A stretch of 8,638 nt of DNA from Pseudobdellovibrionaceae bacterium (GCA_020635055.1 JACKAN010000034.1:1-8638), one strand, 5' to 3'. Numbered from the stretch's first letter, positions 1 through 8,384 are shown. Numbers and translations: made by a program. Notes: generated by a model from the letters alone, not told the origin.

Positions 1-9
1 TGTGTATGA

Positions 10-178
10 AACGTAGCGTATAAATAAACGCTAACTTTTCCGATTTAGCACGAGCCGAATTTTTTATTTTTATGTTTAATTTTCTTTTCTAAATATAACC
101 AAATAAAAAATTTGGCGTACTTTGTAAATATACAAAAACCTCTCGGAAAGCCTATAATAGCTATGTTTTATACACGTT
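10..178. repeat. Nested long imperfect palindrome
   Basis: Paired segments nest around one centre: AACGT plus GTATAAA (10-14 and 18-24) with TTTATACACGTT (167-178); GCTA (30-33) with TAGC (158-161); TTTTCCGA (36-43) with TCGGAAAG (143-150, one wobble); and a 16-bp stem at 54-69 with 101-116 (one G-T wobble), around a 31-nt loop. A small side hairpin, TTTGTA/TACAAA, lies at 121-136. An alternative 6-bp hairpin, TAGCGT/ACGCTA, spans 14-33. It ends exactly where the left terminal repeat begins, so it may be the folded end of the neighbouring cassette. Confidence 0.5.
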
Positions 179-192
179 GTTGTGCATAGTGC
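179..192 (+). repeat. Left terminal inverted repeat
   Basis: GTTGTGCATAGTGC here matches the reverse complement of 8623-8636 at 13 of 14 positions. The match stops on the outer side, where TT precedes it here and GC precedes it in the partner. It also lies in a small inverted repeat, TATACAC (169-175) with GTGCATA (182-188), seven positions with one mismatch. Confidence 0.55.
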
Positions 193-240
193 TTTTCACG
201 TTTAGCTTGGTTTTCCGATGTTTCAATGTTAGTTCGGATT

Positions 241-327
241 GAGCGTTGGCAAGACATACTCTTTTGCAATTTTTGGTGTAGCGTTGGCTGATGCGAATTG
301 CGAATGTGTATGGCTTTGAGCGTTGGA
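241..327 (+). repeat. Left structured repeat unit (GCGTTGG boxes plus hairpin)
   Basis: Order on the plus strand: box GAGCGTTGG (241-249), arm (251-271), loop carrying TAGCGTTGGCT (279-289), complementary arm (296-316), box GAGCGTTGGA (318-327). The two arms match at 17 of 21 positions, and one of the four mismatches is a T-G wobble (265/302). T-T mismatches flank a C-G pair in the middle of the stem. A tandem TGCGAAT pair (292-305) overlaps the start of the second arm. The unit lies about 20 bp behind the drmB stop and would be transcribed in the operon 3' end. The matching unit is at 8497-8583. A recombination site, transcript-end structure or protein-binding array are all possible. Confidence 0.6.
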
Positions 328-345
328 TTTTTGTATTCCGTTCAT

Positions 346-2334
346 TTAATTATCCTTATAAAATCCAAATTCATCATCTATTAACATTGCTCTATCTAAA
401 TAGCTATTAAATTCCTCACAAGATGTTTCTGGCAGTAATCCACAAGAATAACACGAAGCGAGATTCAGTCCACCTACACCTTGTCCTTCCGAATGATAGC
501 AGATTGGGTCAGAAGCACAGTCTTTGGCACGTGCTAAAGATGAATTTAATATTTTTGAAAATCTCTCAGGATTTGCTTGAGAAACTAAACCTCCAAAACT
601 TCCTTCGGCTCCTGCCATTGTGTAAATCAATACGCCTTGCATTTCATCTTCATTCACATAAAGTCTTTCCGAAAGTGATGTTGCTGGGTAACCAGTTAAA
701 AATTCCAATTCTTTGATTAAAATATGTGAAAAGGTGTGTATGAAGAGAAATGTAGTTAAATACTCTAAATTAGTAAGCATCTTTTCTTTTTCTTCGGAAG
801 GTCTAAAAGTGGAAGTTTCCGCATTGTTTTTTAATGCTTCAATTCTTTTTTTGAAAGATTCACTTTTAGAACAGTTTTCAAACCATTTAGTTATTTTTTC
901 TTTATCAAAATCAATAAATATTCCTTCTCCAAAGCTTTCTATGCCAGGTAATAATTTTGTGTTTTTTCCTTTGGAAGTTGTGTATTTAGCTTTTACTGCG
1001 TGTTGACTAACTGGAATGTAGTCATCCATAGTTTTGTTCGCAAAAAGGTCTTTATCGATTGGGTCTTGACGACTGTAACCAGTTTGAACAGACGTTAGTT
1101 TTAGTCTATTAATTTTTAGTAATTTATTAATTCCAAAATCGCCTAACTGGTTTGAGTGAACTTCTTCAAAAACAAGGTTCTTATCGTCTGGACTATCTTT
1201 AGTTGTTAAATATTGATATTCCCTTAATCTATAATCAACCTCTTTGATAAAATCTTGATTTTCGGGAAACATTATTTCTTCTATTTGACTTATTGTAAGT
1301 TGAAGCTGTTCATTATTAATTTTGCCTTGTATTTTCTCTGCTGAAAATTCAGCGTCTTCATAAAGTGTTTTAATTTTATCCTTAATATCTTTCTTGATTA
1401 CAATAGTTGGTAAATACAAGCTATTAGTAATTAGTGGATAATAAACACTATTACTTGTGCGAATAACGGCTTTAAACATAACTTTTTGTTCGTTACCTTT
1501 AACATCTAAAACTGGATTTCCATCAGCATCTACTATCGTTTTTATTTCTCCATTTTCGTTAAAATCGGGAACTCTTAAACCCATTAAACCTCCTAAAGGT
1601 TCTTGTTTTGCATTTGTTTTACAATCAGGATTTTTACATTGTATTCGTACTCCTGTAAAATCTGGATTTCTACCATCTTTTAGATATCTTAAATCTTGTT
1701 TATTGCAACATTTTCCATTGAAAGTGATTTTTTTCTGACCGTTTTCATCTTTTTCTCTTGTTAAATTTGTCCAATTTTGCCAAGGAATGTCTTTTATATT
1801 TCCATTAGGTGCAGTCATTATAAATCTTACTTGTTCTAAAACATAATATCTTCTCTTTTCTTTATTCTTCTTAGCCTTTTGATAACATTTGTAGCATTTA
1901 GGTGGTGTAAAAGCTTCATCTATTTTATTCCTGTCCTTGCTATGATAGGCAATTTTCCAACCTTTGTACCAATCATCAATATGCTTTATGCGATTACATT
2001 TATTGCAATACATCCATTTTGGAAAATATTCAGCATCAACAATATGGTCTTTTAATTTTGGTAATGAAGTATTGTAAAAAGCAGAATAATTGGCAGGAAC
2101 TTTTACTATCTGATTTAAGTCTGGAAAATAAAATTTTAAGCGTTTAAGTAAACGGTCATCATTAATACTCTCGTTTTCCTGAACCTCAATTTTCCCTTTT
2201 TCAATAAGAAAAAAGTATTTCCATTTGTCAAAATCCTTAATCATTAAAGCTCCATCGATTGTTTCAATTATTGAACCAACACCACCATAAGAACTAATTA
2301 ATTTTCTGGTCTGTAATTCTGTGTATTTAGCCAT
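346..2334 (-). CDS. drmB: DrmB-like DUF1998 protein (DISARM)
   Basis: A 662-residue zinc-binding protein, partner of the helicase DrmA in DISARM. The start resembles DrmB/DUF1998 proteins (LQTRKLISSYGGVGSI). Paired cysteines follow: C110/C113 and C147/C150, then C209/C210 with C233/C238, each able to build a zinc finger. The C-terminal DUF1998 region is clear: HTFSH (533-537), then AGAEGSFGGL (574-583), and a terminal cluster C606, C612, C628, C631 and C639, with H614 nearby. DUF1998 modules occur beside or fused to SF2 helicases, and DrmB stabilises and modulates the DrmA motor. A TTG at 2358 would add eight residues but has no spaced ribosome binding site. ATG at 2334, preceded by an A-rich stretch, gives an 8-bp overlap with the drmA stop. 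The gene ends in TAA at 348-346. No drmC or methyltransferase gene follows, unlike complete class 2 loci. DUF1998 assignment is strong; DrmB follows from the pairing with DrmA. Confidence 0.88.
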   Translation of the reverse strand: MAKYTELQTRKLISSYGGVGSIIETIDGALMIKDFDKWKYFFLIEKGKIEVQENESINDDRLLKRLKFYFPDLNQIVKVPANYSAFYNTSLPKLKDHIVDAEYFPKWMYCNKCNRIKHIDDWYKGWKIAYHSKDRNKIDEAFTPPKCYKCYQKAKKNKEKRRYYVLEQVRFIMTAPNGNIKDIPWQNWTNLTREKDENGQKKITFNGKCCNKQDLRYLKDGRNPDFTGVRIQCKNPDCKTNAKQEPLGGLMGLRVPDFNENGEIKTIVDADGNPVLDVKGNEQKVMFKAVIRTSNSVYYPLITNSLYLPTIVIKKDIKDKIKTLYEDAEFSAEKIQGKINNEQLQLTISQIEEIMFPENQDFIKEVDYRLREYQYLTTKDSPDDKNLVFEEVHSNQLGDFGINKLLKINRLKLTSVQTGYSRQDPIDKDLFANKTMDDYIPVSQHAVKAKYTTSKGKNTKLLPGIESFGEGIFIDFDKEKITKWFENCSKSESFKKRIEALKNNAETSTFRPSEEKEKMLTNLEYLTTFLFIHTFSHILIKELEFLTGYPATSLSERLYVNEDEMQGVLIYTMAGAEGSFGGLVSQANPERFSKILNSSLARAKDCASDPICYHSEGQGVGGLNLASCYSCGLLPETSCEEFNSYLDRAMLIDDEFGFYKDN

Positions 2335-5300
2335 TTTTTCTGATATTTGGTAGTCCAACTTTAATGAATGAATTAGTATCTATTTCTCTCATTGATTGCA
2401 TAATAGACCATAAATCATCCTTATCGAAACTTTTTTCTGCTGGTTTTACAAGTAAACCAATTTCGGTTTTTGTAGCTTCATAGTTCTTTAAATCGTGATT
2501 TTCAATCTGGTGTAACCAATCATCCGACAGCTCTTTTAGTTTTGTCTCAAACAATTGATAAACTTTTGCATCAGTTGAATATCTTTTTTTTATTTCGGTT
2601 TTTAATCCATCTAACATTTCTGGCTGAAAATATTGAGCAGAATTATTTGATGCCATTCCAATTACTTTATGCCTGACATAAGTTATCATAATGCTTGCGA
2701 GCATTTTTTCAAGGGTGTTTTCAGTAAATGGTGTTAAGCTTACAGGTTCTACGCTTTTATAAAACGCTTGATGAAATGGGATAAAATGTTCAAAATGAGA
2801 TTTATCTCTTGCTCTATTTGCATCTAATAAATCAATTACTAAACCTTTGTATTTTCTACCAACTCTACTTGAAGCTTGAATATATTCTGCCACGTTTTTA
2901 GGCTGGCTATTCATAAGTATTACATTGAATCGTTCAATATCAATACCGACTGAAATCATATTTGTAGCTAAGACCAAATCAATAATCCCTGTTTTTACAT
3001 AGGTATTTCCGTTTTGTGACTTCTGAATGGTTTCTTTATCAAAAGTATTTTCTTCTAAGCGTTTTAACGTCTGTTTGATTTTTGTGCTATCAATTCTGCT
3101 TGTGAGTTCTTCATCACGATTGTATAAGTAAGCGTGATTAAATTTGTTGTTCGGATTATCTCCATATAACTTCTTCTGTAAGGCAGAAGTAAATGTTGAA
3201 ATTTCATCTCCTACCTTATTATGAATTTTACCTACATCTTTTAAGCTGTTGTAATATGAAATAAGTGTCCAATATTTATCAAATATTTCATAATCATTTA
3301 CTCCGTTTAAAATCAATTTTTTGTAAACTTCTAATCGTGCAACAAACAAATTGGCTAACATTTGCAGTTGTGTATCAATAGATGATTTACCTGTGGGAAT
3401 AAAACCAATATATCTTCTTTTACTTTTTGTTGTAGAAACTTTTGCGAAAAAACTATCGGAATAACTCAAGCCAGAAGGTGGAAAAACATTCACAATTTTA
3501 TTATTACCATACAATGCTTTTATTTGTTCATTCGTATTTCGAGTAGTTGCGGTTGAAGAAATTATTTTTGGTTTTCTGCCATCTTTAGAGCAGAGTATTT
3601 CAATAACACTTTCAAAAATCCCTGTAATTGTTCCTAATGGACCTGTTAACAAGTGTAATTCATCTTGAATAATTAGGTCAGGTGGTAAACTGTCATTTAA
3701 GGAATTGAAAAAGCTGTTTCCTTTTGATTTCCAAGCTAACATTGCAAATTTATCTACTGTTCCAAAAAGCAACGTAGGTGGTTTCTCATAAAGCATTTCA
3801 TCAACTACTTGGATAGGCAGTTCATTATGGAAATGACATTTTTTGTTTACACATTTTATTTTAAATTCTTTGTTTTGATTATTTCCCAATATTTTAAAAC
3901 CAAATACCCAATTATTTAGTTCGTTTTTTGTTATAAGTTTTGTTCCACACCAAGAGCAAGAACTGATTTGAAACACATTTTTGTTATCAGGAATTCCATC
4001 TATTTTGTTACACTCTTCATTAATATCCTCAACTTTTTCTTCTGCTTCTTTTAACGAATTTGGTGTAGAGGACATTCCAACCCACATTCCAATCGTAATA
4101 GGTTCCTCTCTTAATTCTTGTTCAAACTGCTTTCTTAGAAATTCTAATGAAACAATTAACCTTGAGGCTCTTTCAAACTGTTGTGCTGTAAGTAACCTTA
4201 ATGTGTAACGCATTATTACAGAAGTTCCATCATATCCTGTCTTATTCATTAATCTGCGATAGATTATTGTAAAAGCACCAACGGATAGATATGCTTCGGT
4301 TTTCCCACCACCAGTAGGAAACCAGATTAGGTCAACTACTTTGTTTCTTGCTTCTGACTTCAAATCTGTTACGCTATCTATATTAAGCAGTAGAAAAGCC
4401 AATTGAAATGGTCTGTATTTAGGTTTTCCAAAAGAAAGTTTATTGAAATTGTAGTTTTTAAAATAGTCAATATTATCGTAATCAATATTATCGTAATCAA
4501 TTGTATCGCTTAATTCTGATAAGTCTTTTTCTTTCCCAGAGAAATCATCATCATTTGATATGATAATTTGTATTAGCATTGCTGAATTTGCCAGTTGAAA
4601 TGCCCTGAAGATTTTATTATCATTTAGCAATTCAATATTTGACTTTAGCCTGTTAAGGTTATAGTCTAAATTCTTAAATATATGGTTTTCAATTTCTTTA
4701 TTTGATGAGTTTGTTTTCTTTTGTTCTGAAATCCAATTTCCATATAAATTGACAAAGGTTTTTAATCTTTCGATTACTTCGTTTTTCTTTTCATTTGAAA
4801 AATGCGAAAGACTATAAATGTCCAAACTTTTATTAAGTAAATTAAAGTCATTTGGGTTGTCTTTAAAATCTTCTTCGGAAAAACTGTTTTTTGTGTCTTT
4901 TACGTCATATTGCGGTAAAAATGAAGTTTGAATTGTACTTCTATCATTATCCCAAATTACAGAGCAGTTATGACCAATTCCATAGCTTAATTTATCTTTA
5001 TACAAGTAATTTAATACTTCGGCTTCCTTATCTAAAGGATTTAATTCTATGTATGATTTGTAAGGACTTAATTTATTTGACTTTGCTTTGACTTTAGCTT
5101 GAAAGATACATTTTTGGTTTAAAAGCTCTTTTGCGTTAGAAAATTGGTTTGATGGATGTTTGTCTGAAGTATTTGCTAACTGTATTTTGACATAAGTATT
5201 TTCAGGGTTTTGCTTTATGTGGTATGTTTTAACAGTATATGAAACCCTTAGGTAATCGCTTGTTTTCTTTTTTAGATTTTGTTCAAAAATTGTGCAAGGC

Positions 5301-6052
5301 TTTGAAATATCTGAAACAGATATTTTTTTATTTATAACAATATTTTCTCGTTTCCAAGTTCTACCAATTAGCTTTTCAAAATTGTGGAAAATCGGTGGAA
5401 GAGAACTATCTTTAAACCCATCAGACTTTTTAAAATCATCTAATCTTGCATAATCCTCTGTTCTTGGACTTCGACTATTTCCTCTTAGTTTTTTTCCACT
5501 TAATTCGGGTCTTAAAATCATATAGCCATCTTCGTAGCTTATAATCTTTTTAAAAGGAAAAGAAGGATGGTTGTTAAATTCATCAAAATCTCTTTTCGAT
5601 ACTTTGATCTTTACATCACTTGTTACTTGAGAATATAGACCAAAACTAAATTCAACATCAAGTTCTTTAACTCCTTTGTTAACGCAAAATGTTAAACCAA
5701 TATTGGAAGGGAAAAATGTGTTTTGAGATATTTTTAATTCGTCATCTTTACTATCACCTTTTTTAGAAGTGGAATAATTTTTATCTGTTGGTATGTTATC
5801 TTCCGCTGGTTCAATTTCAATTAGTTCATCATCCCTTTCTGTTTCTTGTGCGACTTCACTCTCAGCAGTATCTTTTTTTATTTGTTCAGGAAATAACACT
5901 CCTGTATAATACCTTTGTAAAGGATAATCCGATATAATCTCTTCATTTTTATCATTTTCATCCACAAAAATATCTGAGCCTGGACCTAACAGACCTTTTT
6001 TGATTCTTTCTTGAAAAATATCTCGTGCTATAGTATCGTGATTACTGCTCAT
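2327..6052 (-). CDS. drmA: DrmA-like SF2 helicase (DISARM)
   Basis: A 1241-residue ATP-dependent nucleic-acid translocase, the motor of DISARM, which in known systems works as a complex with DrmB. The N-terminus has the DrmA-type pattern LLGPG (21-25), YYTGVLFP (48-55), an acidic low-complexity linker (about 59-107) and FFPSNIGLTF (113-122). The helicase core follows: Walker A PTGGGKT (579-585, catalytic Lys584), Walker B variant DELH (797-800), motif III STAT (833-836), motif V ATNMISVGIDIE (1029-1040) and motif VI QASSRVGRK (1059-1067, candidate arginine fingers R1063 and R1066). A putative zinc ribbon, C699/C702 with C734/C739, sits between Walker A and DELH. All catalytic motifs look intact. 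A longer reading from TTG at 6058 adds two residues. I prefer ATG at 6052 because AAAGG at 6066-6062 lies 9 nt upstream of it, while only 3 nt separate it from the TTG. The start overlaps the end of drmE by 11 bp and the end overlaps drmB by 8 bp. Helicase assignment is secure; the DrmA subfamily is very likely. Confidence 0.9.
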   Translation of the reverse strand: MSSNHDTIARDIFQERIKKGLLGPGSDIFVDENDKNEEIISDYPLQRYYTGVLFPEQIKKDTAESEVAQETERDDELIEIEPAEDNIPTDKNYSTSKKGDSKDDELKISQNTFFPSNIGLTFCVNKGVKELDVEFSFGLYSQVTSDVKIKVSKRDFDEFNNHPSFPFKKIISYEDGYMILRPELSGKKLRGNSRSPRTEDYARLDDFKKSDGFKDSSLPPIFHNFEKLIGRTWKRENIVINKKISVSDISKPCTIFEQNLKKKTSDYLRVSYTVKTYHIKQNPENTYVKIQLANTSDKHPSNQFSNAKELLNQKCIFQAKVKAKSNKLSPYKSYIELNPLDKEAEVLNYLYKDKLSYGIGHNCSVIWDNDRSTIQTSFLPQYDVKDTKNSFSEEDFKDNPNDFNLLNKSLDIYSLSHFSNEKKNEVIERLKTFVNLYGNWISEQKKTNSSNKEIENHIFKNLDYNLNRLKSNIELLNDNKIFRAFQLANSAMLIQIIISNDDDFSGKEKDLSELSDTIDYDNIDYDNIDYFKNYNFNKLSFGKPKYRPFQLAFLLLNIDSVTDLKSEARNKVVDLIWFPTGGGKTEAYLSVGAFTIIYRRLMNKTGYDGTSVIMRYTLRLLTAQQFERASRLIVSLEFLRKQFEQELREEPITIGMWVGMSSTPNSLKEAEEKVEDINEECNKIDGIPDNKNVFQISSCSWCGTKLITKNELNNWVFGFKILGNNQNKEFKIKCVNKKCHFHNELPIQVVDEMLYEKPPTLLFGTVDKFAMLAWKSKGNSFFNSLNDSLPPDLIIQDELHLLTGPLGTITGIFESVIEILCSKDGRKPKIISSTATTRNTNEQIKALYGNNKIVNVFPPSGLSYSDSFFAKVSTTKSKRRYIGFIPTGKSSIDTQLQMLANLFVARLEVYKKLILNGVNDYEIFDKYWTLISYYNSLKDVGKIHNKVGDEISTFTSALQKKLYGDNPNNKFNHAYLYNRDEELTSRIDSTKIKQTLKRLEENTFDKETIQKSQNGNTYVKTGIIDLVLATNMISVGIDIERFNVILMNSQPKNVAEYIQASSRVGRKYKGLVIDLLDANRARDKSHFEHFIPFHQAFYKSVEPVSLTPFTENTLEKMLASIMITYVRHKVIGMASNNSAQYFQPEMLDGLKTEIKKRYSTDAKVYQLFETKLKELSDDWLHQIENHDLKNYEATKTEIGLLVKPAEKSFDKDDLWSIMQSMREIDTNSFIKVGLPNIRKNG
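4467..4508 (-). repeat. In-frame 15-bp tandem repeat in drmA
   Basis: Two identical 15-bp units (4467-4481 and 4482-4496) are followed by a third partial copy with two changes (4497-4508). They encode two perfect DNIDY pentapeptides preceded by a diverged DTIDY, at about residues 516-530, about 50 residues before Walker A. The unit length is a multiple of three, so copy-number change would lengthen this linker without a frameshift. Confidence 0.8.
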
Positions 6053-8384
6053 AATCAATTGCCTTTATTGTTTTAATGATTCTTTCTTTTGCGTTTTGGT
6101 CAACAAATTGTTGTATTTGTTTTGCTGTAAACTGTTTTAGCAACTTACCTTTTCTTTTATGTTGTATATAATCTGATATTTCAGAGCTGAACTTTCTCCC
6201 TAATGATTTCATTATACGATTGTAACCAATCCTGTATTTAAAAATATCATTGTAATTATGGTTTAATAATTCAGAGTTTATTGTTTTCTTTATTACCGAT
6301 AAATCCTTTTTCTTTTGTGGAAATTTTACATCACTTTCTGGTTTTATCCAATTATTTAAGGTAAGAGGATTTTTTATTGAAAGTCCGTTTTTTACAAGTA
6401 ATAGGTGTAATTCGTTTAAGGAATTATACTGCTTATAAAAGGATTCCAGTTCTGATTTCCAAAGTTTAGAAAATTCTTCGATTTTGGTAAACTCTCCATT
6501 AACATCAAATTCTAACGCTACTTGATATAGTTCTTCTTTAGAAGAGTTATCATAAACTCTAATTCTATCGCCTGTTTTGAGGTTTTTAACTTTTTCAAAG
6601 CGTTCTTGGTGCTTTATTTTAAGTAATACAGTTTTGTTTTCGTCTAATTCTAACTTCTCAGTTTCGTTCTCAAAAGTTAATTCACGAATAATGTTTGTAG
6701 CAAAGCTTTCTGAATAGTCAGGATTTATTTTTGCTTCATCGTCTTGACTAAAAAGTCGGTTTATTAGTTCATCAATATTTTCTATCAGTTCTATTTCTTT
6801 AAATGAAATACCAGATATAGCCTTTCTGTCTGCACTTTTTAGTTCGTGATATGTTTCCTTATTTAATTTGTTTTCACAGTTATTGAAATGGATTTCTTCT
6901 TGTGGATATAAAAGAATATTTATCTTGTTAGAACTATACATCATTGACTTTAGATGATTGTAACCGAAGAAGCCTAAAAAGACGATTGTTTTGTTTTTAA
7001 CAGTTAAAGAATTAAACTCTTTGAATGAAATAACATTTTTCACTTTATAGAAATCTAATTCTTCCTGCCAAATTTCTAAATATTCTTTTGGTGCAACTAA
7101 ATAGTCAATTTTTTGAAATTCTTTTATTTTTTGAAATTTGTAATGAGCCGTTTTTTTAGAATTAATTAGTGCTAAAAACTTATCTGATATTTCGTTCCAA
7201 ATGTCATCATAATCATATTCTCCTATATCAGACAATATTGTTTCTACAATGTCTTCTCCTTCTTTTTCAAAGTAGAGTAATGCATTATCCAATTGCGTGA
7301 GTAGTCTGCTGTTAGATGATGGAATTATTATTGGCAATATATTTCGTACATATTTGTACAACTCATTTAAGTTAATGCCATATTCTTCTTCAATTTGTTT
7401 GATTGAATTATTGAAATCATTTAAAGCAAGTGTAAACTGGCTATTTTCTGTTATTATTTTATTGATTGGATAAGTTGTAAAATAATTAAAGTAATCTAAT
7501 TCAGCTAAAGTCCATTTCCATTTACGCAAGTTCGGAATCGAATTGTTAGAAAGGTCTGTACTTCCAATTAGCAGACAATTCTCGATTTTACCATTATTTA
7601 TATCTTCTGTAATTTCAAGATGATGTTCTTTATATTTATTTTCTCCAATGAAAGTTATATTTCGTATTGTGACGTTTTGTGTTAAAATATGATTGCGAAC
7701 TGTTTCATAATCATTAACTACAAAAAGCATTGGGTCAATAGGTATATTATCCGTCTGTTTGCCGGATTTTGTTATATATTGAAAGGGAAAAGCTTTATGT
7801 ATTTGTTCGCCATTTATTTTATATGCTTTTAGTTCGGAAACGATGCTTTTATCGGTAACAATGACAGATTTATATTTGAATTTTGAGGGTAATTCACTTT
7901 CATTTAAATTCAAAACATCTTTAAAAAAATCTCTGTAAGAGTTGAACTTGAGTTTTACTTGTCTGTTTTTTAAGTTTGCGGTGGTAATTATGTACTTCTT
8001 TATTTGAGATTTCTTAAGAGTGATTTCTGCATTTTTACCTCTCAAAGTAAAGTTTGTTTCAGACTTACGTATTATTTGATATCTATTTCCGCTTTTTTGT
8101 AATACATCTCCAATTTCATAAACAGTCGTATCGTCAATAAAGTTGTCAATGAAGTTGTAAAGAGCAAGCGTAAATATTGCAGGAATGTAGAATTGTGATT
8201 TGGTTTCTTTATCTGGAATATAGAGAAGTGTATTGTTCTTGTAATCTCTAATAGTTTGGTAAATCAAATAAGAGTTTACTGTTTCAAATGGGTCAAATTC
8301 TAACTTTTTTATTTTGAAGTGTTCTTTTAACTTTCTTTCGGAAAATTCACTAAGTAATTCTAAATATTTATTTACGTCATTCAT
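6042..8384 (-). CDS. drmE: DrmE-like protein of a DISARM-type defence locus
   Basis: This is a 780-residue protein, probably cytosolic, with no signal peptide or membrane segment that I can see. I assign it as DrmE mainly by context: class 2 DISARM loci carry a large protein of about this size beside drmA and drmB, and here it lies directly upstream and overlaps the DrmA gene. I see no P-loop, DEAD/DEAH box, nuclease motif or Cys cluster. Hydrophobic beta-strand-like stretches near residues 52-56, 173-177 and roughly 464-496 (TIVFLGFFGY, then INILLYP) suggest alternating alpha/beta folds, perhaps a degenerate nucleotide-binding or helicase-like fold, but that is inference. The C-terminus from about residue 735 is strongly basic (HKRKGKLLKQ from residue 742), which fits contact with nucleic acid. 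The ATG at 8384 is fixed by an in-frame TAA at 8396-8394. The biochemical role of DrmE is unknown. It could instead be an unrelated DISARM-associated protein. Confidence 0.66.
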   Translation of the reverse strand: MNDVNKYLELLSEFSERKLKEHFKIKKLEFDPFETVNSYLIYQTIRDYKNNTLLYIPDKETKSQFYIPAIFTLALYNFIDNFIDDTTVYEIGDVLQKSGNRYQIIRKSETNFTLRGKNAEITLKKSQIKKYIITTANLKNRQVKLKFNSYRDFFKDVLNLNESELPSKFKYKSVIVTDKSIVSELKAYKINGEQIHKAFPFQYITKSGKQTDNIPIDPMLFVVNDYETVRNHILTQNVTIRNITFIGENKYKEHHLEITEDINNGKIENCLLIGSTDLSNNSIPNLRKWKWTLAELDYFNYFTTYPINKIITENSQFTLALNDFNNSIKQIEEEYGINLNELYKYVRNILPIIIPSSNSRLLTQLDNALLYFEKEGEDIVETILSDIGEYDYDDIWNEISDKFLALINSKKTAHYKFQKIKEFQKIDYLVAPKEYLEIWQEELDFYKVKNVISFKEFNSLTVKNKTIVFLGFFGYNHLKSMMYSSNKINILLYPQEEIHFNNCENKLNKETYHELKSADRKAISGISFKEIELIENIDELINRLFSQDDEAKINPDYSESFATNIIRELTFENETEKLELDENKTVLLKIKHQERFEKVKNLKTGDRIRVYDNSSKEELYQVALEFDVNGEFTKIEEFSKLWKSELESFYKQYNSLNELHLLLVKNGLSIKNPLTLNNWIKPESDVKFPQKKKDLSVIKKTINSELLNHNYNDIFKYRIGYNRIMKSLGRKFSSEISDYIQHKRKGKLLKQFTAKQIQQFVDQNAKERIIKTIKAIDYEQ
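6062..6066 (-). promoter_or_regulatory. Ribosome binding site for drmA
   Basis: AAAGG reads on the minus strand inside the last codons of drmE, 9 nt before the ATG at 6052 and only 3 nt before the competing TTG at 6058. The spacing supports the ATG. Its position within drmE points to coupled translation. Confidence 0.5.

Larger units (their letters stand above)
1..345. other. Non-coding region behind drmB
   Basis: I find no gene, tRNA or plausible short coding sequence on either strand. The space is filled by the nested palindrome (10-178), the left terminal repeat (179-192), a 48-bp linker and the left structured unit (241-327). The linker contains TTTTCCGAT (211-219), also present at 36-44. 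No canonical GC-rich hairpin with a T-run ends the operon on the minus strand; the left structured unit is the only candidate for transcript-end structure. Confidence 0.6.
346..8384 (-). other. DISARM-like operon drmE-drmA-drmB, no methyltransferase
   Basis: Three long minus-strand genes overlap by 11 bp (6042-6052) and 8 bp (2327-2334), leaving no room for internal promoters in intergenic DNA, so they should form one transcript started upstream of 8384. The set matches the DrmE, DrmA and DrmB part of class 2 DISARM. The usual companions DrmC (phospholipase-D-like) and DrmMII (cytosine methyltransferase) are absent from both the operon and the 345 bases behind it. No frameshift or internal stop is seen, so this is not simple decay of the genes that are present. 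Confidence 0.78.

Noticed and set aside
214..238. Hairpin TCCGA/TCGGA as terminator of the operon
   Set aside because: The stem is only five base pairs with a 15-nt loop, and no T-run follows it on the minus strand.
241..327. Canonical integron attC site
   Set aside because: The boxes (GTTGGC) mostly fail the GTTRRRY core consensus, only 323-329 fits, and no integrase is present. Only an attC-like architecture is claimed.
423..1738. Plus-strand open frames at 423-716, 713-1006 and 1457-1738
   Set aside because: They lie wholly antisense to drmB, whose conserved Cys clusters and DUF1998 motifs show which strand is coding. The translations show no recognisable domain.
3981..5091. Plus-strand open frames at 3981-4208 and 4891-5091
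   Set aside because: Both are short and antisense to drmA within its conserved helicase reading frame, with no leader or family signal.
6042..8384. drmE product as an active helicase or nuclease
   Set aside because: No Walker A, DEAD/DEAH box, HKD, HNH or PD-(D/E)xK pattern could be found in the translation.
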